Positions 46,286 to 55,918 of a stretch of DNA of 64,000 bases are shown piece after piece (within the stretch, counting starts at the first letter, position 1; the number at the start of each line of letters is the position of its first letter). The stretch is from Paramacrobiotus metropolitanus. Lineage: Eukaryota; Tardigrada; Eutardigrada; Parachela; Macrobiotidae. The notes under the pieces were generated by a model, which was not told the DNA's origin, ran no database searches, and worked only from the letters and a program-made list of their open reading frames with translations. The position numbers and the translations under genes are program-made. The stretch covers positions 620,001 through 684,000 of the forward strand of contig NW_026570288.1 in NCBI RefSeq assembly GCF_019649055.1. The letters are read 5' to 3'.

Positions 46286-47642
46286 CTACATCCGTAACAA
46301 CCGTGACAGAGTAAGGTTAAAAAACCTATGTTTGGGAGAACGGGTAGGCCGATTTCAACGCGGTCAAGTGCGCCAGAACCGCTGCAACGACGCGGTGGAT
46401 GTTACGCTATTACCGAGACGATGCGCCCCTAGAGGAAAAAAGGGGGCCGGAAAGGAAAGTTGTTACCATGGGCCTCCATAGACATACATGGACAAGTTGT
46501 TCCCATGTGCGTAAATGACACTACACGCCTCGGCCAGCGGCCTCGATGCGAACAAAAACAAAATTAATTAATCACCAAAAGCCGACGCCGAAAATTGGTT
46601 ACGGATGTAGTCCTCCGTAAACTGGTTAACTACATCCGTAACAACCGTGACGGCATAAGGTAAAAAAACCTATGTTTGGGAGATTGGGTAGGCCGATTTC
46701 AACGCGGTCAAATGCGCCAGAACCGTTGCAACGACGCGATGGATGTTACGCTATTACCGAGACGATGCCCCTCGAGGGGAAAAAAGGGGACCGGAAAGGA
46801 AAGTTGTTTCCATGGGCCTCCATAGACATACATGGACAAGTTGTTCTCATGTCCGTAAATGACACGACACACCTCGGCCACCGGCCTCGATGCGAACAAC
46901 ACCTTAAATTAATCAACAAAATCCGACGCCGACAAACTGGTTACGGATGTAGTCCTCCGTAAACTGGTTATCTACATCCGTAACCACGTATACACGATTG
47001 ATAATGTCGCTAATGTTTGGGCGAACGGCTGAACCGATTTCGACGCGGCCAAGTGCGTTAAATTCGTCTCAACGGCGCGAATGTTCTTACGCTATTGCGC
47101 CATCGATACGCCCCAAAAGGAAGGAGTAGCCCCAAAAACAAATTGTTGCCATGGGCCCCATAGATATACATGGTAAATACATTGTCTGTTTGCGGGCCGT
47201 TCGGAAAAAACTGAGACAGACCGCGGCCTTCGGCATCGGCACGTTACAAAATACTGAAAATTTAAGAAACATGTGCAAAAATTAATCGCAGTCAATCCCA
47301 CCAGCGTGATTGGTATACCTCGGATTCTTCATATACGATATTTCTTAGATATCTTAGGTTTCTTAAGTTTTCTTAGGTTTCCTAGGTTTCTTAGGTTTTC
47401 TTAGGTATTCTCAGGTTTCTTAGGTATTCTTAGGTTTCTCACGTTTCTTAAGTTTCCTAGATTTCTTGGGTTTCTTTGCTTTCTTAGGTTTCTTAGGCTT
47501 TCTTAGGGTTTCTCAAGTTTTCTTAGATTTTCTCTTTCTTAATTTTCTTAGTTTTCTTAGCGGCTGGGACCAATGCAATTAACCGTTGCGAAGTGTGCAT
47601 TGCGTAACAAACTTGCGCCGCAAAATTTGTGTACGGATGTAG
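46286..47642. repeat. Three tandem MITE-like units with CTACATCCGTAAC ends
   Basis: Units 46286-46610 and 46630-46952 are about 324 bases each, closely similar, and both begin CTACATCCGTAAC and end in its inverse GTTACGGATGTAG. Spacing between starts is 344 and 342 bases. A third, more diverged unit begins at 46972 and ends with GTACGGATGTAG at 47631-47642, enlarged by a minisatellite. A short frame in unit 2 (46672-46962) is matched, in broken form, in unit 1, so it is not a gene. Confidence 0.8.
47335..47560. repeat. Pyrimidine-rich TTTCTTAGG minisatellite
   Basis: About 20 imperfect copies of a 10-11 base unit TTTCTTAGGT run head to tail on the plus strand. The tract is almost free of A-rich or G-rich interruptions apart from the AGG of each unit. 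It lies within the third MITE-like unit. Confidence 0.8.
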
Positions 47643-48519
47643 ATCCCGTAAACTGGTTATATGAATACTAAACATCTCTAGCAGGTGTTCGGCCTCTCTT
47701 CATTGTCCCGGGTGATCTCAGCTCCTGATAAACCGATTTTCATGCTTTAAAATATTCCAGAATCCTTTCAGGGCGGTGGGTGTTGTGAGACTAACGACCT
47801 TTTGCTGCTTTAAGAATTCTCAGGCGGTGGTCACTCAAAAGTTTGTTACCATGGATGCCATAGGGCTAACATGAGCTGGCCTGTTACCACGGGCACGTTA
47901 TACCGCACTTGCACAAAAAAAAGTTTGGCTTCGCCCCTGTGTTGCTTGTGGTTAACCGACGGAAACCGTGCTTATTTCAATCAGTTCATAATTTGATATT
48001 GGATCTTTTAAGATTTTGGTAAGATCTGCAATTAAGTCGAAAAGCACATTACCGTTTTCTAATATTTCACTTGATCACTGTCGCACCTTGCGGTCCAATA
48101 CACTGACCTGCATCAGTAGTTCGGTCAATCTCTCACATATACAGTAGCAGCCCAGTTCACTAAACAGTACATATTACTACGACGTAATTTTACGACTTCG
48201 AGTAACAAAAAATCCTAACTCTTATTTTACATTACCTAGTCGTAAGCCAATATTCATCCGCGCTCAGCTTGTAAATCCCCAGATTGTTACTATGTGTTAT
48301 TATATCGAATTGTCATTGAAATTAGCTAACTGCGCATTAGCAAAAATAACAGGTTCTGCTCACGCCTGTTTATTTTGTTCATGCCTCCTTAATGTAATAA
48401 ACATCGTGTCATTATTTACGTTAATACATATGCACTTAACCCTTTTACATGCTCGAAATCCTAAGACATTATTCATCCGTGCTGGGCTTGTATATATAGA
48501 TACGTATCATATATTATAT

Positions 48520-49509
48520 TGACGTGTACTGGCGTCCCTTAGTACACATCGGTACTACTTTACTACTTCTACCCTTACAACTAAGGCTTAGGCTTTACTA
48601 CATCTTCTACGCGAGTCCTGACCCCGAGTCTCTACCTCGACTTCTCAGAAATCCCCAGCAGAGAACTTTGACCGCGACTTGCCATTTCGACGTGACCGCG
48701 CTTCGATGACGTAGCTCAACCTATTGTTCTAGTGTATTAGTTGACCTGATGTTCTCATTAGTCCACGTGTAGTTGTGCAGCGGTGTGATTAGTCCACGTG
48801 TCCTTAGATGTCTCTTATTGGCTAGTTTCTAAATCCCTATTGTTCTCAGACCCGTACCTGCGCGTACGAAGAGCCAGCACTTGCGGTGCCCACGGCTATA
48901 TAAGGCGCTCGTCGCCCACACAAATGTCAAGAGTTGTAATCCCAACAAAAGTAGAGTCTTGTTACTCGATCTGATTAACTTCAGGCTTTTGCTCTGGTCT
49001 TCTCTTCCAAGTGAGGCTGTTCAAACTGACCTCTGGGTGACCTTTCACCTATTGTCAGGGGTCATTCCTCTACTTCGTCGACGTGCATTATCATCTTCGG
49101 ATAGTCTCGTGACGTAACAGGCTACCCACTTGATCCCACTTGTTTGCCGTGACCTTTCGGTCCCATCGATCTTCATGCCCTGTAGCGCCAGGTTGATGGA
49201 TTTGTCATACTCATACGCTTCGGCTACCATCTAGCGTCGGACAGGTAACGTATAACTTCACGCATCCCTTGTGTTTCCTTTCGTGTCTTCTCTTTCAGCA
49301 GGCTTTCGGGTTCCGGATCCTCCTCATCATCCTTGCATATCATCTCATACTTGTACATCAACATCCTTAACCTTTCGCTCCATGAAATACATAAGAAGTT
49401 GAGATTAAGAGTCGCTCTATTCCCCGACTGGTCGTGGTCTGGGAAGTGCATATTTCCATCGCACGCAACCCCCTTATTTATTTATTTTCTGTTTCTCTAT
49501 TGCACGACA
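48520..49509 (+). mobile_element. Putative 5' LTR
   Basis: The stretch begins TGACGTGTAC directly after the microsatellite and ends TTGCACGACA directly before a TGG-starting primer-binding site, giving TG...CA ends and a length of about 990 bases. It contains a TATATAA box at 48897 in a GC-rich context. No second LTR was found before the window ends, so the boundaries rest on these signals only. Minus-strand open frames inside (49045-49451) are Lys/Glu-rich and broken, and I do not call them. Confidence 0.5.
48897..48903 (+). promoter_or_regulatory. TATA box in the putative LTR
   Basis: TATATAA in the context CACGGC...GGCGC, where a U3 promoter would be expected, about 610 bases before the LTR end. 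Confidence 0.5.
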
Positions 49510-49524
49510 TGGCGCCCACCGTGG
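49510..49524 (+). other. Putative primer-binding site
   Basis: TGGCGCCCACCGTGG begins with TGG, the complement of a tRNA CCA end, right after the putative LTR. The TGGCGCCC start is the form found in many retroelements. The matching tRNA was not identified. Confidence 0.5.
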
Positions 49525-50553
49525 TTCAAACTTTCCCGATGGAGCAGAAAGTTTAATTTAATTTGATAGTACAATTAAATTGATGGTGCAGGATGGTTGG
49601 TGGTCAACTCGAGAGAGCCCACATTTAAGAAAGTCCGTTAGGAGCCACTAGTGTGGTGCAGGAGGTCTGCGTTCCAGTTCTGACCTAGGGTAACCGAGTC
49701 CCCCGGTTTGATTGATGTATAGATTGATTCGCACTTAGCGATATATATTTTGGGTGACAATACGGACTGAGAACAGTATAGGCTCTTGAAAACTGTTCGT
49801 GTATGCGGCACTTTACGTGTCTATGATTGAAAAAGCACCGTAAGACCATTCGAGGTCAAAATTTCCTTTCATTTTATTTTTTCTTTTCTGAACCGGGCAA
49901 GCCAGAAAGACTACGTGAATTTGAACGGCAGAACCAGCAGAATCAGCTGATCGGAAATTGTAAGTCAAACGTGCGAAAATTCGCAGTATATTTTAGCCGT
50001 TCCTTGATTCTGAATCTTCGTAAAAATGTCGAATTTTGTAAATATGGCGTATCCGAGTTAGCGGAGTAGCCATCGTACTACGATTTTGGAAAATTTTCGG
50101 TAATCAACAGAGCAGATATAGCTGTCTCTTGTTGTGAAACGCAGTGTCACTGTTAACTGGAAATCAGTCACAGTGTTGTAACTAGCGGTTAAAAACGATT
50201 CGCAGTTGAAACCTTAAAGGTCAGCTGTAAATACGAGTTGTTTACACATGCTTGAGTGCGTGTTGTAGCAACGAGATTCATACGAGTTGTTTACGCATGC
50301 TTGAGTGCATGCTGTAACAACGAGACTTTCGGACGTGTTGTTTCGGTACCGCGGAGGTTGGTATTGAGTCAGCGTCGTCCTAACGAAACGGTGTTGTCAG
50401 GAGTCACAGCTTTGAGTAGCGTACGTGTATTTCTGTCAAGAGCCGTGGGTCATACGAGTTGGTTGATTCGTCAATCAACGGGAACAGTGTAACTTTCACT
50501 TTCTGAATCCAGTTGTAATTGGTAAGGTTAGTCGCGGTTGCATTGCACACAAA
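49525..50553. other. Retroelement leader with a 49-bp tandem duplication
   Basis: The noncoding leader between the primer-binding site and Gag. Two copies of a 49-base unit starting ATACGAGTTGTTTAC lie at 50231-50279 and 50280-50328. Each contains a CATGCTTGAGTGC(G/A)TG word that could fold back on itself. Confidence 0.6.
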
Positions 50554-51561
50554 ATGTCAGAATCAGCAGATTTAACTGTGAAACGAGATGGCTTTTGGCC
50601 ATTGAGAAAAGTTGAATCAGATAGATTGCAGTCGAAAGCAGTTGAAAGCGGGTTTGACACTCGTTTTCAGTTTCCGAAGAAAGTTCCCCTTGGCTTAATG
50701 TATAGGGCAGTAGGGTTAGAACCTCCGGAGAAAAAGAGCGCGTATTGCAGTCAACAATGGGTTGACTGGGAAGACAAAAATTCAACGTTGGTAAGAGCTC
50801 CGAGTTACTATAGCACTTGGTTCTCGCACGAACGGTCTATCCCGTCAGCTTATTTGAATATGTCAGAAGCAGAGTTTAAGGCAGCGAAAGAATGGGCGAC
50901 CTTGAATGTCACTGCGTACGAGGCAGAAGTGCAGCAAAGAAAGGAGTCAGGTACTGGTAAGAAATCTCGGGATACCATAGTTATGTCAGATGGGCAGTTA
51001 AACGCCTCGGTAATTATTGAGAATTCTGGGAATGCGGTAAGTGAGTCGTTGTTGGACTTGGAAGATAGTTCGGCTTCGAGTGCACAGAAAAATGGCATGA
51101 CTCTGTCCAGTATGCAGTTGATTTCAAGTCAGTCAGTTGGTACGGTTAATCCTGGGAAACAGGTAACTCCGTCAGTGGTAAATCCAGATCAAGTGGTGGA
51201 TCCGAGGAGATCGGTGATGTCGCAACTGGTAAATCCACATTCAGTAGGGCAGTCAGTAAATGTGCAGAATGCAGAAGTAGTTGGAAATGCAGTTGAAAAT
51301 TTGAATTCAGTAGCGGTAGGGAATTTTGTAACTCCGTCCAATATGGCGAGAGAACGTAGTGCAGCGGCTCAAGTGAGCGATGAACGCGTGTTTGCTATGA
51401 GCAATAATCAGAATAATAATACGGTTGGCAGTAATTTCCTTGGTAATATTACGATGAGAGAAGGAACTCCTTTTTCTGAAAATTCAGATGATGAAAATAA
51501 TACGGCGTTTAATTGTGAAAAGTCGTTGTTGGATGAAGATATTCCTTTGATGAAAATGTGA
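50554..51561 (+). CDS. Gag N-terminal region of a Ty3/gypsy-type element
   Basis: ATG 50554 opens a 335-codon frame that ends in TGA. The first 130 residues are folded-looking (RDGFWPLRKVESDRL, WVDWEDKNSTLVRAPSYYST), then a long Ser/Asn/Val-rich linker with repeated VVNPDQ/LVNPHS words, and an acidic end. No match to a matrix domain could be named. Coding continues in another frame a few bases before the stop, through a TAA at about 51649, into the next frame, so this is one Gag broken by a frameshift. The plus strand is very C-poor, with codons ending mostly in A or T. Confidence 0.6.
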   Translation: MSESADLTVKRDGFWPLRKVESDRLQSKAVESGFDTRFQFPKKVPLGLMYRAVGLEPPEKKSAYCSQQWVDWEDKNSTLVRAPSYYSTWFSHERSIPSAYLNMSEAEFKAAKEWATLNVTAYEAEVQQRKESGTGKKSRDTIVMSDGQLNASVIIENSGNAVSESLLDLEDSSASSAQKNGMTLSSMQLISSQSVGTVNPGKQVTPSVVNPDQVVDPRRSVMSQLVNPHSVGQSVNVQNAEVVGNAVENLNSVAVGNFVTPSNMARERSAAAQVSDERVFAMSNNQNNNTVGSNFLGNITMREGTPFSENSDDENNTAFNCEKSLLDEDIPLMKM

Positions 51562-51651
51562 ATAACCTTTTGCATCCTCTTCAGTCAGATTTGCGGCATT
51601 TTATTTTTGAAAATGATTTTGATCCTTTAAATCAGGAATTTGCGCAATAAG

Positions 51652-53354
51652 TAAGTGAGGTTGACGCTAAGTTGAAAGCTTCTAAATCGGAGCAAGAGGC
51701 ATTAGCAGTCACTCGTGATTCATTGGGTACTATGATTCGGTGTACGAAAAATTATGTTGCATTATGTCTCAGGCAATTGCAAAATAGCAGTGAAATTAAT
51801 CGGTTGAATGAAATTTTGTCTAAAGACGATAAACTGAAAAATAAACTGCACAGTGATATTTCGGCTCTAAGGCAGCAGTTAACGGCAGTTCAGGCAAGTA
51901 ATGCAGAACATGAGAGAAATGTTCGTGCACTTTCGAGTAAGTGTCAGGTGAATGAAAAACGTATTCGCGATCTTGAGGAGGAAGATTCTCAGTCGTCGAA
52001 ATTAATTTTGGAAAATCAGGAGCTTAGTGCTCAGTTGCGGTCAGTAAATGAACAGTTGCAGAAAATCAAGGCAGAAGCGTCGAAATCACTTGGTTCGAGC
52101 AATTTGCAGGCTTTAGCTGTTTTCAAAGAAAATGAGAAGAAATTGCTTTTGGAAATTGAGCAGTTGAAAGTTAATTGTAAATTGGAATGTAATGCGAAAA
52201 TTGTTGCGGAAAAAGATTTGAAATCGGCTCTGAGCAGGGAACGCAAGCTTAATGCAACGCTTGAAGAGAAAGAGAAATTAATTCATTCAGTTGGTGTCAG
52301 GATTGACGGTAAAGATTCCGAAATTCTGGATTTAATGCAGCGTATGGAAAAATTGCGAGTTGAAGCAGAAGAATTGAAAGGTAATCAGATTTCGCATGAA
52401 AGAGAGTGGAATTTTGAACCTGAAGTTCGTGTAGGTACGGGTAATTTGGCTTTTAATCAGCCACCGGCTTACACTAATATTTCGCATATGTCAGGTCAGT
52501 CTCAGGGTTTTGTACCAATGAGCAGTAACGCGAATGTGAGTAATCACGGTAGCGGAAGCAGTCAGTTTTACGCGGGTAATTCAGTCGGTAGCAGCAGCAA
52601 TCAAGTTTGCGGGGGTGAAAACTCTCCCCGAGTTCCCTTAGCTTCGCGTAATGGCAGTGGTCAGTTAAACGAACCGAGATCAGATCAGCCTCGTTCGGCA
52701 GCATCTCGTGTTAGGTATCAGTCGCAAGATAGGCGGCATACGCAGGTGGTTAACGTAGGGCATGTTCCCTTGATTAATGTGGAAATACCGGTAAATAGCG
52801 GTATCGATGAGGACGGTAATGTCGACATGGAAGACGTGAATGCAGCGCCGGCAGGTGGTTTGGCTGCACAGCAGAATGCGAATCCAGATTGGCTTGGTGT
52901 GATTAAAATTATGGCGGAGGCGATGAAGAATGCAAACTCCAGCAAGCCGAGTAATGTGATGAAATTACAACCGTATGAAGGTAAGCGGAAGTCAGGTTCG
53001 ATTGAACATTGGCTCACGCAAGTTAATCAGTGTCGATTGTCGAACGGATGGAGTGACAACGATACGTGCAGGCAAGTTGTCGGTGCATTGAAAGGTAACG
53101 CAGTATTATGGTTCCAAGGTTTACTTCGCGATAAACCAAATCGCGAATGGGAAAATTTCTATAAGAAAGAAATTCTTGAACATTTTAATATTGCGACGTC
53201 TCCAGCAGATATACGTAGGGAAATGACGGCAAGAATTTTTCGTGACGAAGATACAGTTGATAACTATGCGGATAGTTTTATTAAGTGGTTTAATGACTTG
53301 GAATTAGGTGACATTGAGAAAACTAGCATTTTGCTTGAAGGATTTGAAAAGTAA
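51652..53354 (+). CDS. Gag coiled coil and retrotransposon-gag domain
   Basis: A frame without its own ATG. Residues about 10-240 are a long coiled coil (heptads of Leu/Ile with Glu/Lys/Gln, for example LILENQELSAQLRSVNEQLQ). A Ser/Asn/Gly-rich linker includes QVCGGENSP. The C-terminal 130 residues are a retrotransposon Gag (capsid-like) domain: MKLQPYEGKRKSGSIEHWL, ALKGNAVLWFQGLL, WENFYKKEILEHF, MTARIFRDEDTVDNYADSF. It ends in a double stop (TAATAA), but homologous-looking coding goes on in a shifted frame (KPDWYRHLF). A coiled coil of this length in front of the Gag domain is unusual. Confidence 0.7.
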
Positions 53355-53428
53355 TAAGCCAGATTGGTACAGGCATTTATTTATCATGAATATTACTGAT
53401 CCGTATGAATTGATTAAGCATATGAGAG

Positions 53429-54685
53429 TTGGAAAAACTACAGAATATTCTCGGTGGTGAGAAAAAGTCTCCTGAAACTCAGCGTGTAAGTGCAGGCGGT
53501 ATCAATGGTTTCAGCGGATTTAGCGGCACTTTCAGAGGTGGCCGTGGTAACTATGGAAGTCGCGGTAATTATGCAGCGCGAGGTAATTCCTTCCGTGGTC
53601 AGTATTCAGGGCGTGGAAATTATGCACGTCAGTATGGTAATTTCGGTAATAATGGCGGTAACTGGAGTGGTCAGCCTGTTCAGATGGTTCCACCAGTCTA
53701 TCAGAATCCGGTAGTTTTGCAGCAGCCTGTGTTGTCTTCAGTACAGCAACCAGTGTATGCTCCAGTACAGATGTCGAATCCAGTTCAGATGTCGAATCCA
53801 ATGCAGATCTCAGATCAGCAGTCTTTTGTTCAGATAGCGCAACAGCCAGGTAGTATGGCGATGGCCCCGGTAAATAGCGGTCAGCCAGTTCAAAATTTTC
53901 AGCCCTTGCAGAATAATCAGAATATGATGAATTCACAGAATTTTCAGAATCAGGGTAATTTTAGGCAAATGGCGCCTATGAATAATTTTCGCGGACAGAA
54001 TAATTTTAGATCGAGATTTCAGAACGGTAATAATTTTAACCGCGGTGGTTTTAATGGGAATAACGGTAATGGAAATTTTCGTCCTCGGTTTAACGGTAAT
54101 AATAATTTCGGTAACGGTGGTAATAATTTTGGAAATAATGGCGGAAATTTTTCGAATGATATTCGAAATGATCAGCAGCAAAATAGTGGTCAGTTTAATG
54201 AGAGTCAAATTCAGAGAGATAAGTGGCGATTGTCGAATGGTAGGGAAATTTGCTATAAGTGTCATGATTTGCATGCAGCGTCAGCATGTCAGCGACCTTT
54301 AGCGTATCCTCGATTGATCGAACCGACTACAGAAATGTTGCGACGTTATGGTGCGCAGGTAAATGTGATTGAATTCGAGTATATATGGCAGAAGAAACCA
54401 GCGCAGTGTAATACGACGGAAGTTATCGATATGTCGAAGTATCCAGCGTCAGAATTGGTAATTCATAAGCCGACGTTAGACGCGCAGGCGTGGTATTGTA
54501 CGATTGACGTGAATTATAAGCAGGTTAAGGTCATGATCGATACAGGTTCGAGTATTTCGATAATTCCTTTTCGATTAGCGAAGAAGTTAGATTTGCATAT
54601 TTTTCAATGTCCGAGTCATGTTAAGGGTATGTTGGTTAATACGGCGTATAATGGTCAGCATGCAGTTGAACCTTGTCGACTGTAA
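53429..54685 (+). CDS. Nucleocapsid-like region and aspartic protease
   Basis: A 418-codon frame. The first part is rich in Arg-Gly-Asn (RGG/FRGG-type repeats) and in Gln-Pro (QPV), then very Asn-rich. A zinc knuckle CYKCHDLHAASAC (C-x2-C-x3-H-x4-C) is at 54251-54289. It is followed by a retropepsin start, VKVMIDTGSSISIIP, with the DTGS catalytic motif at about 54539. The flap-side end of the protease (HIILGMDFS) is found in a different frame at about 54751-54780, after the stop at 54683, so the protease is broken by a frameshift. Confidence 0.7.
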   Translation: MEKLQNILGGEKKSPETQRVSAGGINGFSGFSGTFRGGRGNYGSRGNYAARGNSFRGQYSGRGNYARQYGNFGNNGGNWSGQPVQMVPPVYQNPVVLQQPVLSSVQQPVYAPVQMSNPVQMSNPMQISDQQSFVQIAQQPGSMAMAPVNSGQPVQNFQPLQNNQNMMNSQNFQNQGNFRQMAPMNNFRGQNNFRSRFQNGNNFNRGGFNGNNGNGNFRPRFNGNNNFGNGGNNFGNNGGNFSNDIRNDQQQNSGQFNESQIQRDKWRLSNGREICYKCHDLHAASACQRPLAYPRLIEPTTEMLRRYGAQVNVIEFEYIWQKKPAQCNTTEVIDMSKYPASELVIHKPTLDAQAWYCTIDVNYKQVKVMIDTGSSISIIPFRLAKKLDLHIFQCPSHVKGMLVNTAYNGQHAVEPCRL

Positions 54686-55030
54686 TTACTATTCATGAAT
54701 TTGGTACGGCATTTGAGCACACGTGTTTGGTAAGCACAAATTGCGATCGCGATCATATTATTTTGGGAATGGACTTTTCGTCACGAAGCCTTTTATTTTG
54801 GACTTCAGTTCTATGACTTGGCGTATGATTCGTCAGAATTCGTTAGCAAAACTTCATGAGAATGCGTTAAGGAAGACTTGCGATATGGATGAGATTGTCA
54901 GAGAGCATAATTTCGTTGAGTTAGCTCCAGTGCATACGTATTATGGTAAGTCGATTCCGGCTTTAATGCAGGCGAACATGTTGGGTTTGCTCCGTATGCA
55001 GAATTTCTTCCGTATAAGACAGCGCATAAT
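54686..55030 (+). pseudogene. Frameshifted protease C-terminus and following segment
   Basis: The reading frame changes at least twice here. The protease C-terminal motif ILGMDF is in one frame and the next stretch (FILDFSSMTWRMI, then AKLHENALRKTCDMDE) in another. The second looks like the residues that usually follow the protease in this class. Confidence 0.5.
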
Positions 55031-55918
55031 GTGTACATCGGTGCACCAGTCGATATTTGTCAGATGGAAATGGATTATGCGGTGAGAAAATGGCCGAGAG
55101 TTTCAGATTCGATTTGTTATGCAGACGTAGATAATTCGGAATCTCAGTTGAGTAATAATCAGCCAGCAGGTGGCGGTAAGCAAGTTTGCGGGGGTGTGTC
55201 TCAGCCCACCACCCAGCAGAGAGAAGTTACGAATATTACGGCAATTAATCGTAGTGTAATGGATGCGGAATTAGCGGATGTGCATAAACGGTATGATAAA
55301 TTACTTGGTCATGTTGACAAACCGATAATCGTGAACGATCAGAATTTTCGTTCAGTTAATAACGGCAGAATTTTTGAGGAAGAGGTTTTCAGTATTACGA
55401 ATTCAGGTGAACAGCAAGTTTGCGGGGGTGTGTCTCAGCAAGTTTGCGGGGGTAATTCTTTCCCAGCCGATAGCAGTATTAAGCAAGTTTGCGGGGGTGA
55501 GAACATGCCAGAGAATGTGCGTAGTTATGCGGTCCCACCCGCCCAAACCCTTCAGAATAATTCGCAAAATAGGAGTATTGTGCAGCGACGTACTTTTCCC
55601 GATTCGAATATGGTTAAGCGTAATCAGCATTTTACGGAAAAAGGTATTAATCAGCCGATGGTTAATAACGGTAAATCCTTGACGATTGCGGGTAAAAAAC
55701 TAAACGTTGTTCCAGTCGAACAAAATAACGGTAAGAGAGTGCCTGTTAAAAGCGCACAGTATAAAGTTGGTTCGGATTGGAAACGATGGATGATACCGAG
55801 ACTTGATCCGGAAACGCGTGAGATGAAACCGAGACTTGCGGATTTAATAAGGTCACGTTTTGGCGAGCACAGCAGAGACCGCAGGGTGACGCTAAGTGTT
55901 GGTATCATTTGTACTTAA
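55031..55918 (+). CDS. Post-protease region with CGG repeats
   Basis: A 295-codon frame with no catalytic domain. It is rich in Asn, Gln and Ser and carries four copies of a QVCGG motif (KQVCGGVSQ, QQVCGGVSQ, QQVCGGNS, KQVCGGENM), encoded each time by CAAGTTTGCGGGGGT. The C-terminal part is basic (KRWMIPRLDPETREMKPR). In a complete Ty3/gypsy element the reverse transcriptase should be near here. No YxDD motif or other RT block was found in any frame. Confidence 0.5.
   Translation: MYIGAPVDICQMEMDYAVRKWPRVSDSICYADVDNSESQLSNNQPAGGGKQVCGGVSQPTTQQREVTNITAINRSVMDAELADVHKRYDKLLGHVDKPIIVNDQNFRSVNNGRIFEEEVFSITNSGEQQVCGGVSQQVCGGNSFPADSSIKQVCGGENMPENVRSYAVPPAQTLQNNSQNRSIVQRRTFPDSNMVKRNQHFTEKGINQPMVNNGKSLTIAGKKLNVVPVEQNNGKRVPVKSAQYKVGSDWKRWMIPRLDPETREMKPRLADLIRSRFGEHSRDRRVTLSVGIICT

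Larger units (their letters stand above)
45783..48492. mobile_element. 2.71-kb element with 224-bp terminal inverted repeats
   Basis: 45783-46006 and 48269-48492 are inverted copies, equal in length and nearly identical, with ends TACAAGCCCAGCACGGATGA. Both outer flanks are the same TATA-type microsatellite. The arms are open as short frames on both sides, but the identical products reflect the repeat rather than genes. No transposase is seen. The interior is packed with other repeats: a 59-bp inverted repeat, tandem units of about 343 bases and a minisatellite. The superfamily cannot be assigned, because the TA-rich target hides the duplication. Confidence 0.8.
52602..55500 (+). repeat. Five copies of CAAGTTTGCGGGGGT within the Gag-Pol frames
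   Basis: The 15-base word begins at 52602, 55181, 55415, 55439 and 55484. Four of the five continue with G, and two share the next bases up to TGTCTCAGC. It is identical every time, in otherwise C-poor, AT-rich coding sequence, and always reads QVCGG. Confidence 0.9.

Noticed and set aside
46672-46962. A 96-codon frame in the second MITE-like unit.
   Set aside because: The equivalent stretch of unit 1 is interrupted, so it is not maintained as a protein.
47335-47560. A CRISPR-like array was considered for the tandem repeats.
   Set aside because: Units are 10-11 bases with no unique spacers, and the DNA is animal; it is a minisatellite.
49045-49451. Two minus-strand frames rich in Lys and Glu inside the putative LTR.
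   Set aside because: They are in different frames, lack any domain and sit in a stretch better explained as LTR. A short gene cannot be fully excluded.
52718-53017. A minus-strand frame of 99 codons in the Gag region, and other similar minus frames at 53532-54274.
   Set aside because: They arise because the plus strand has few stop-complement codons in Asn/Gln-rich coding sequence; no domains are present.
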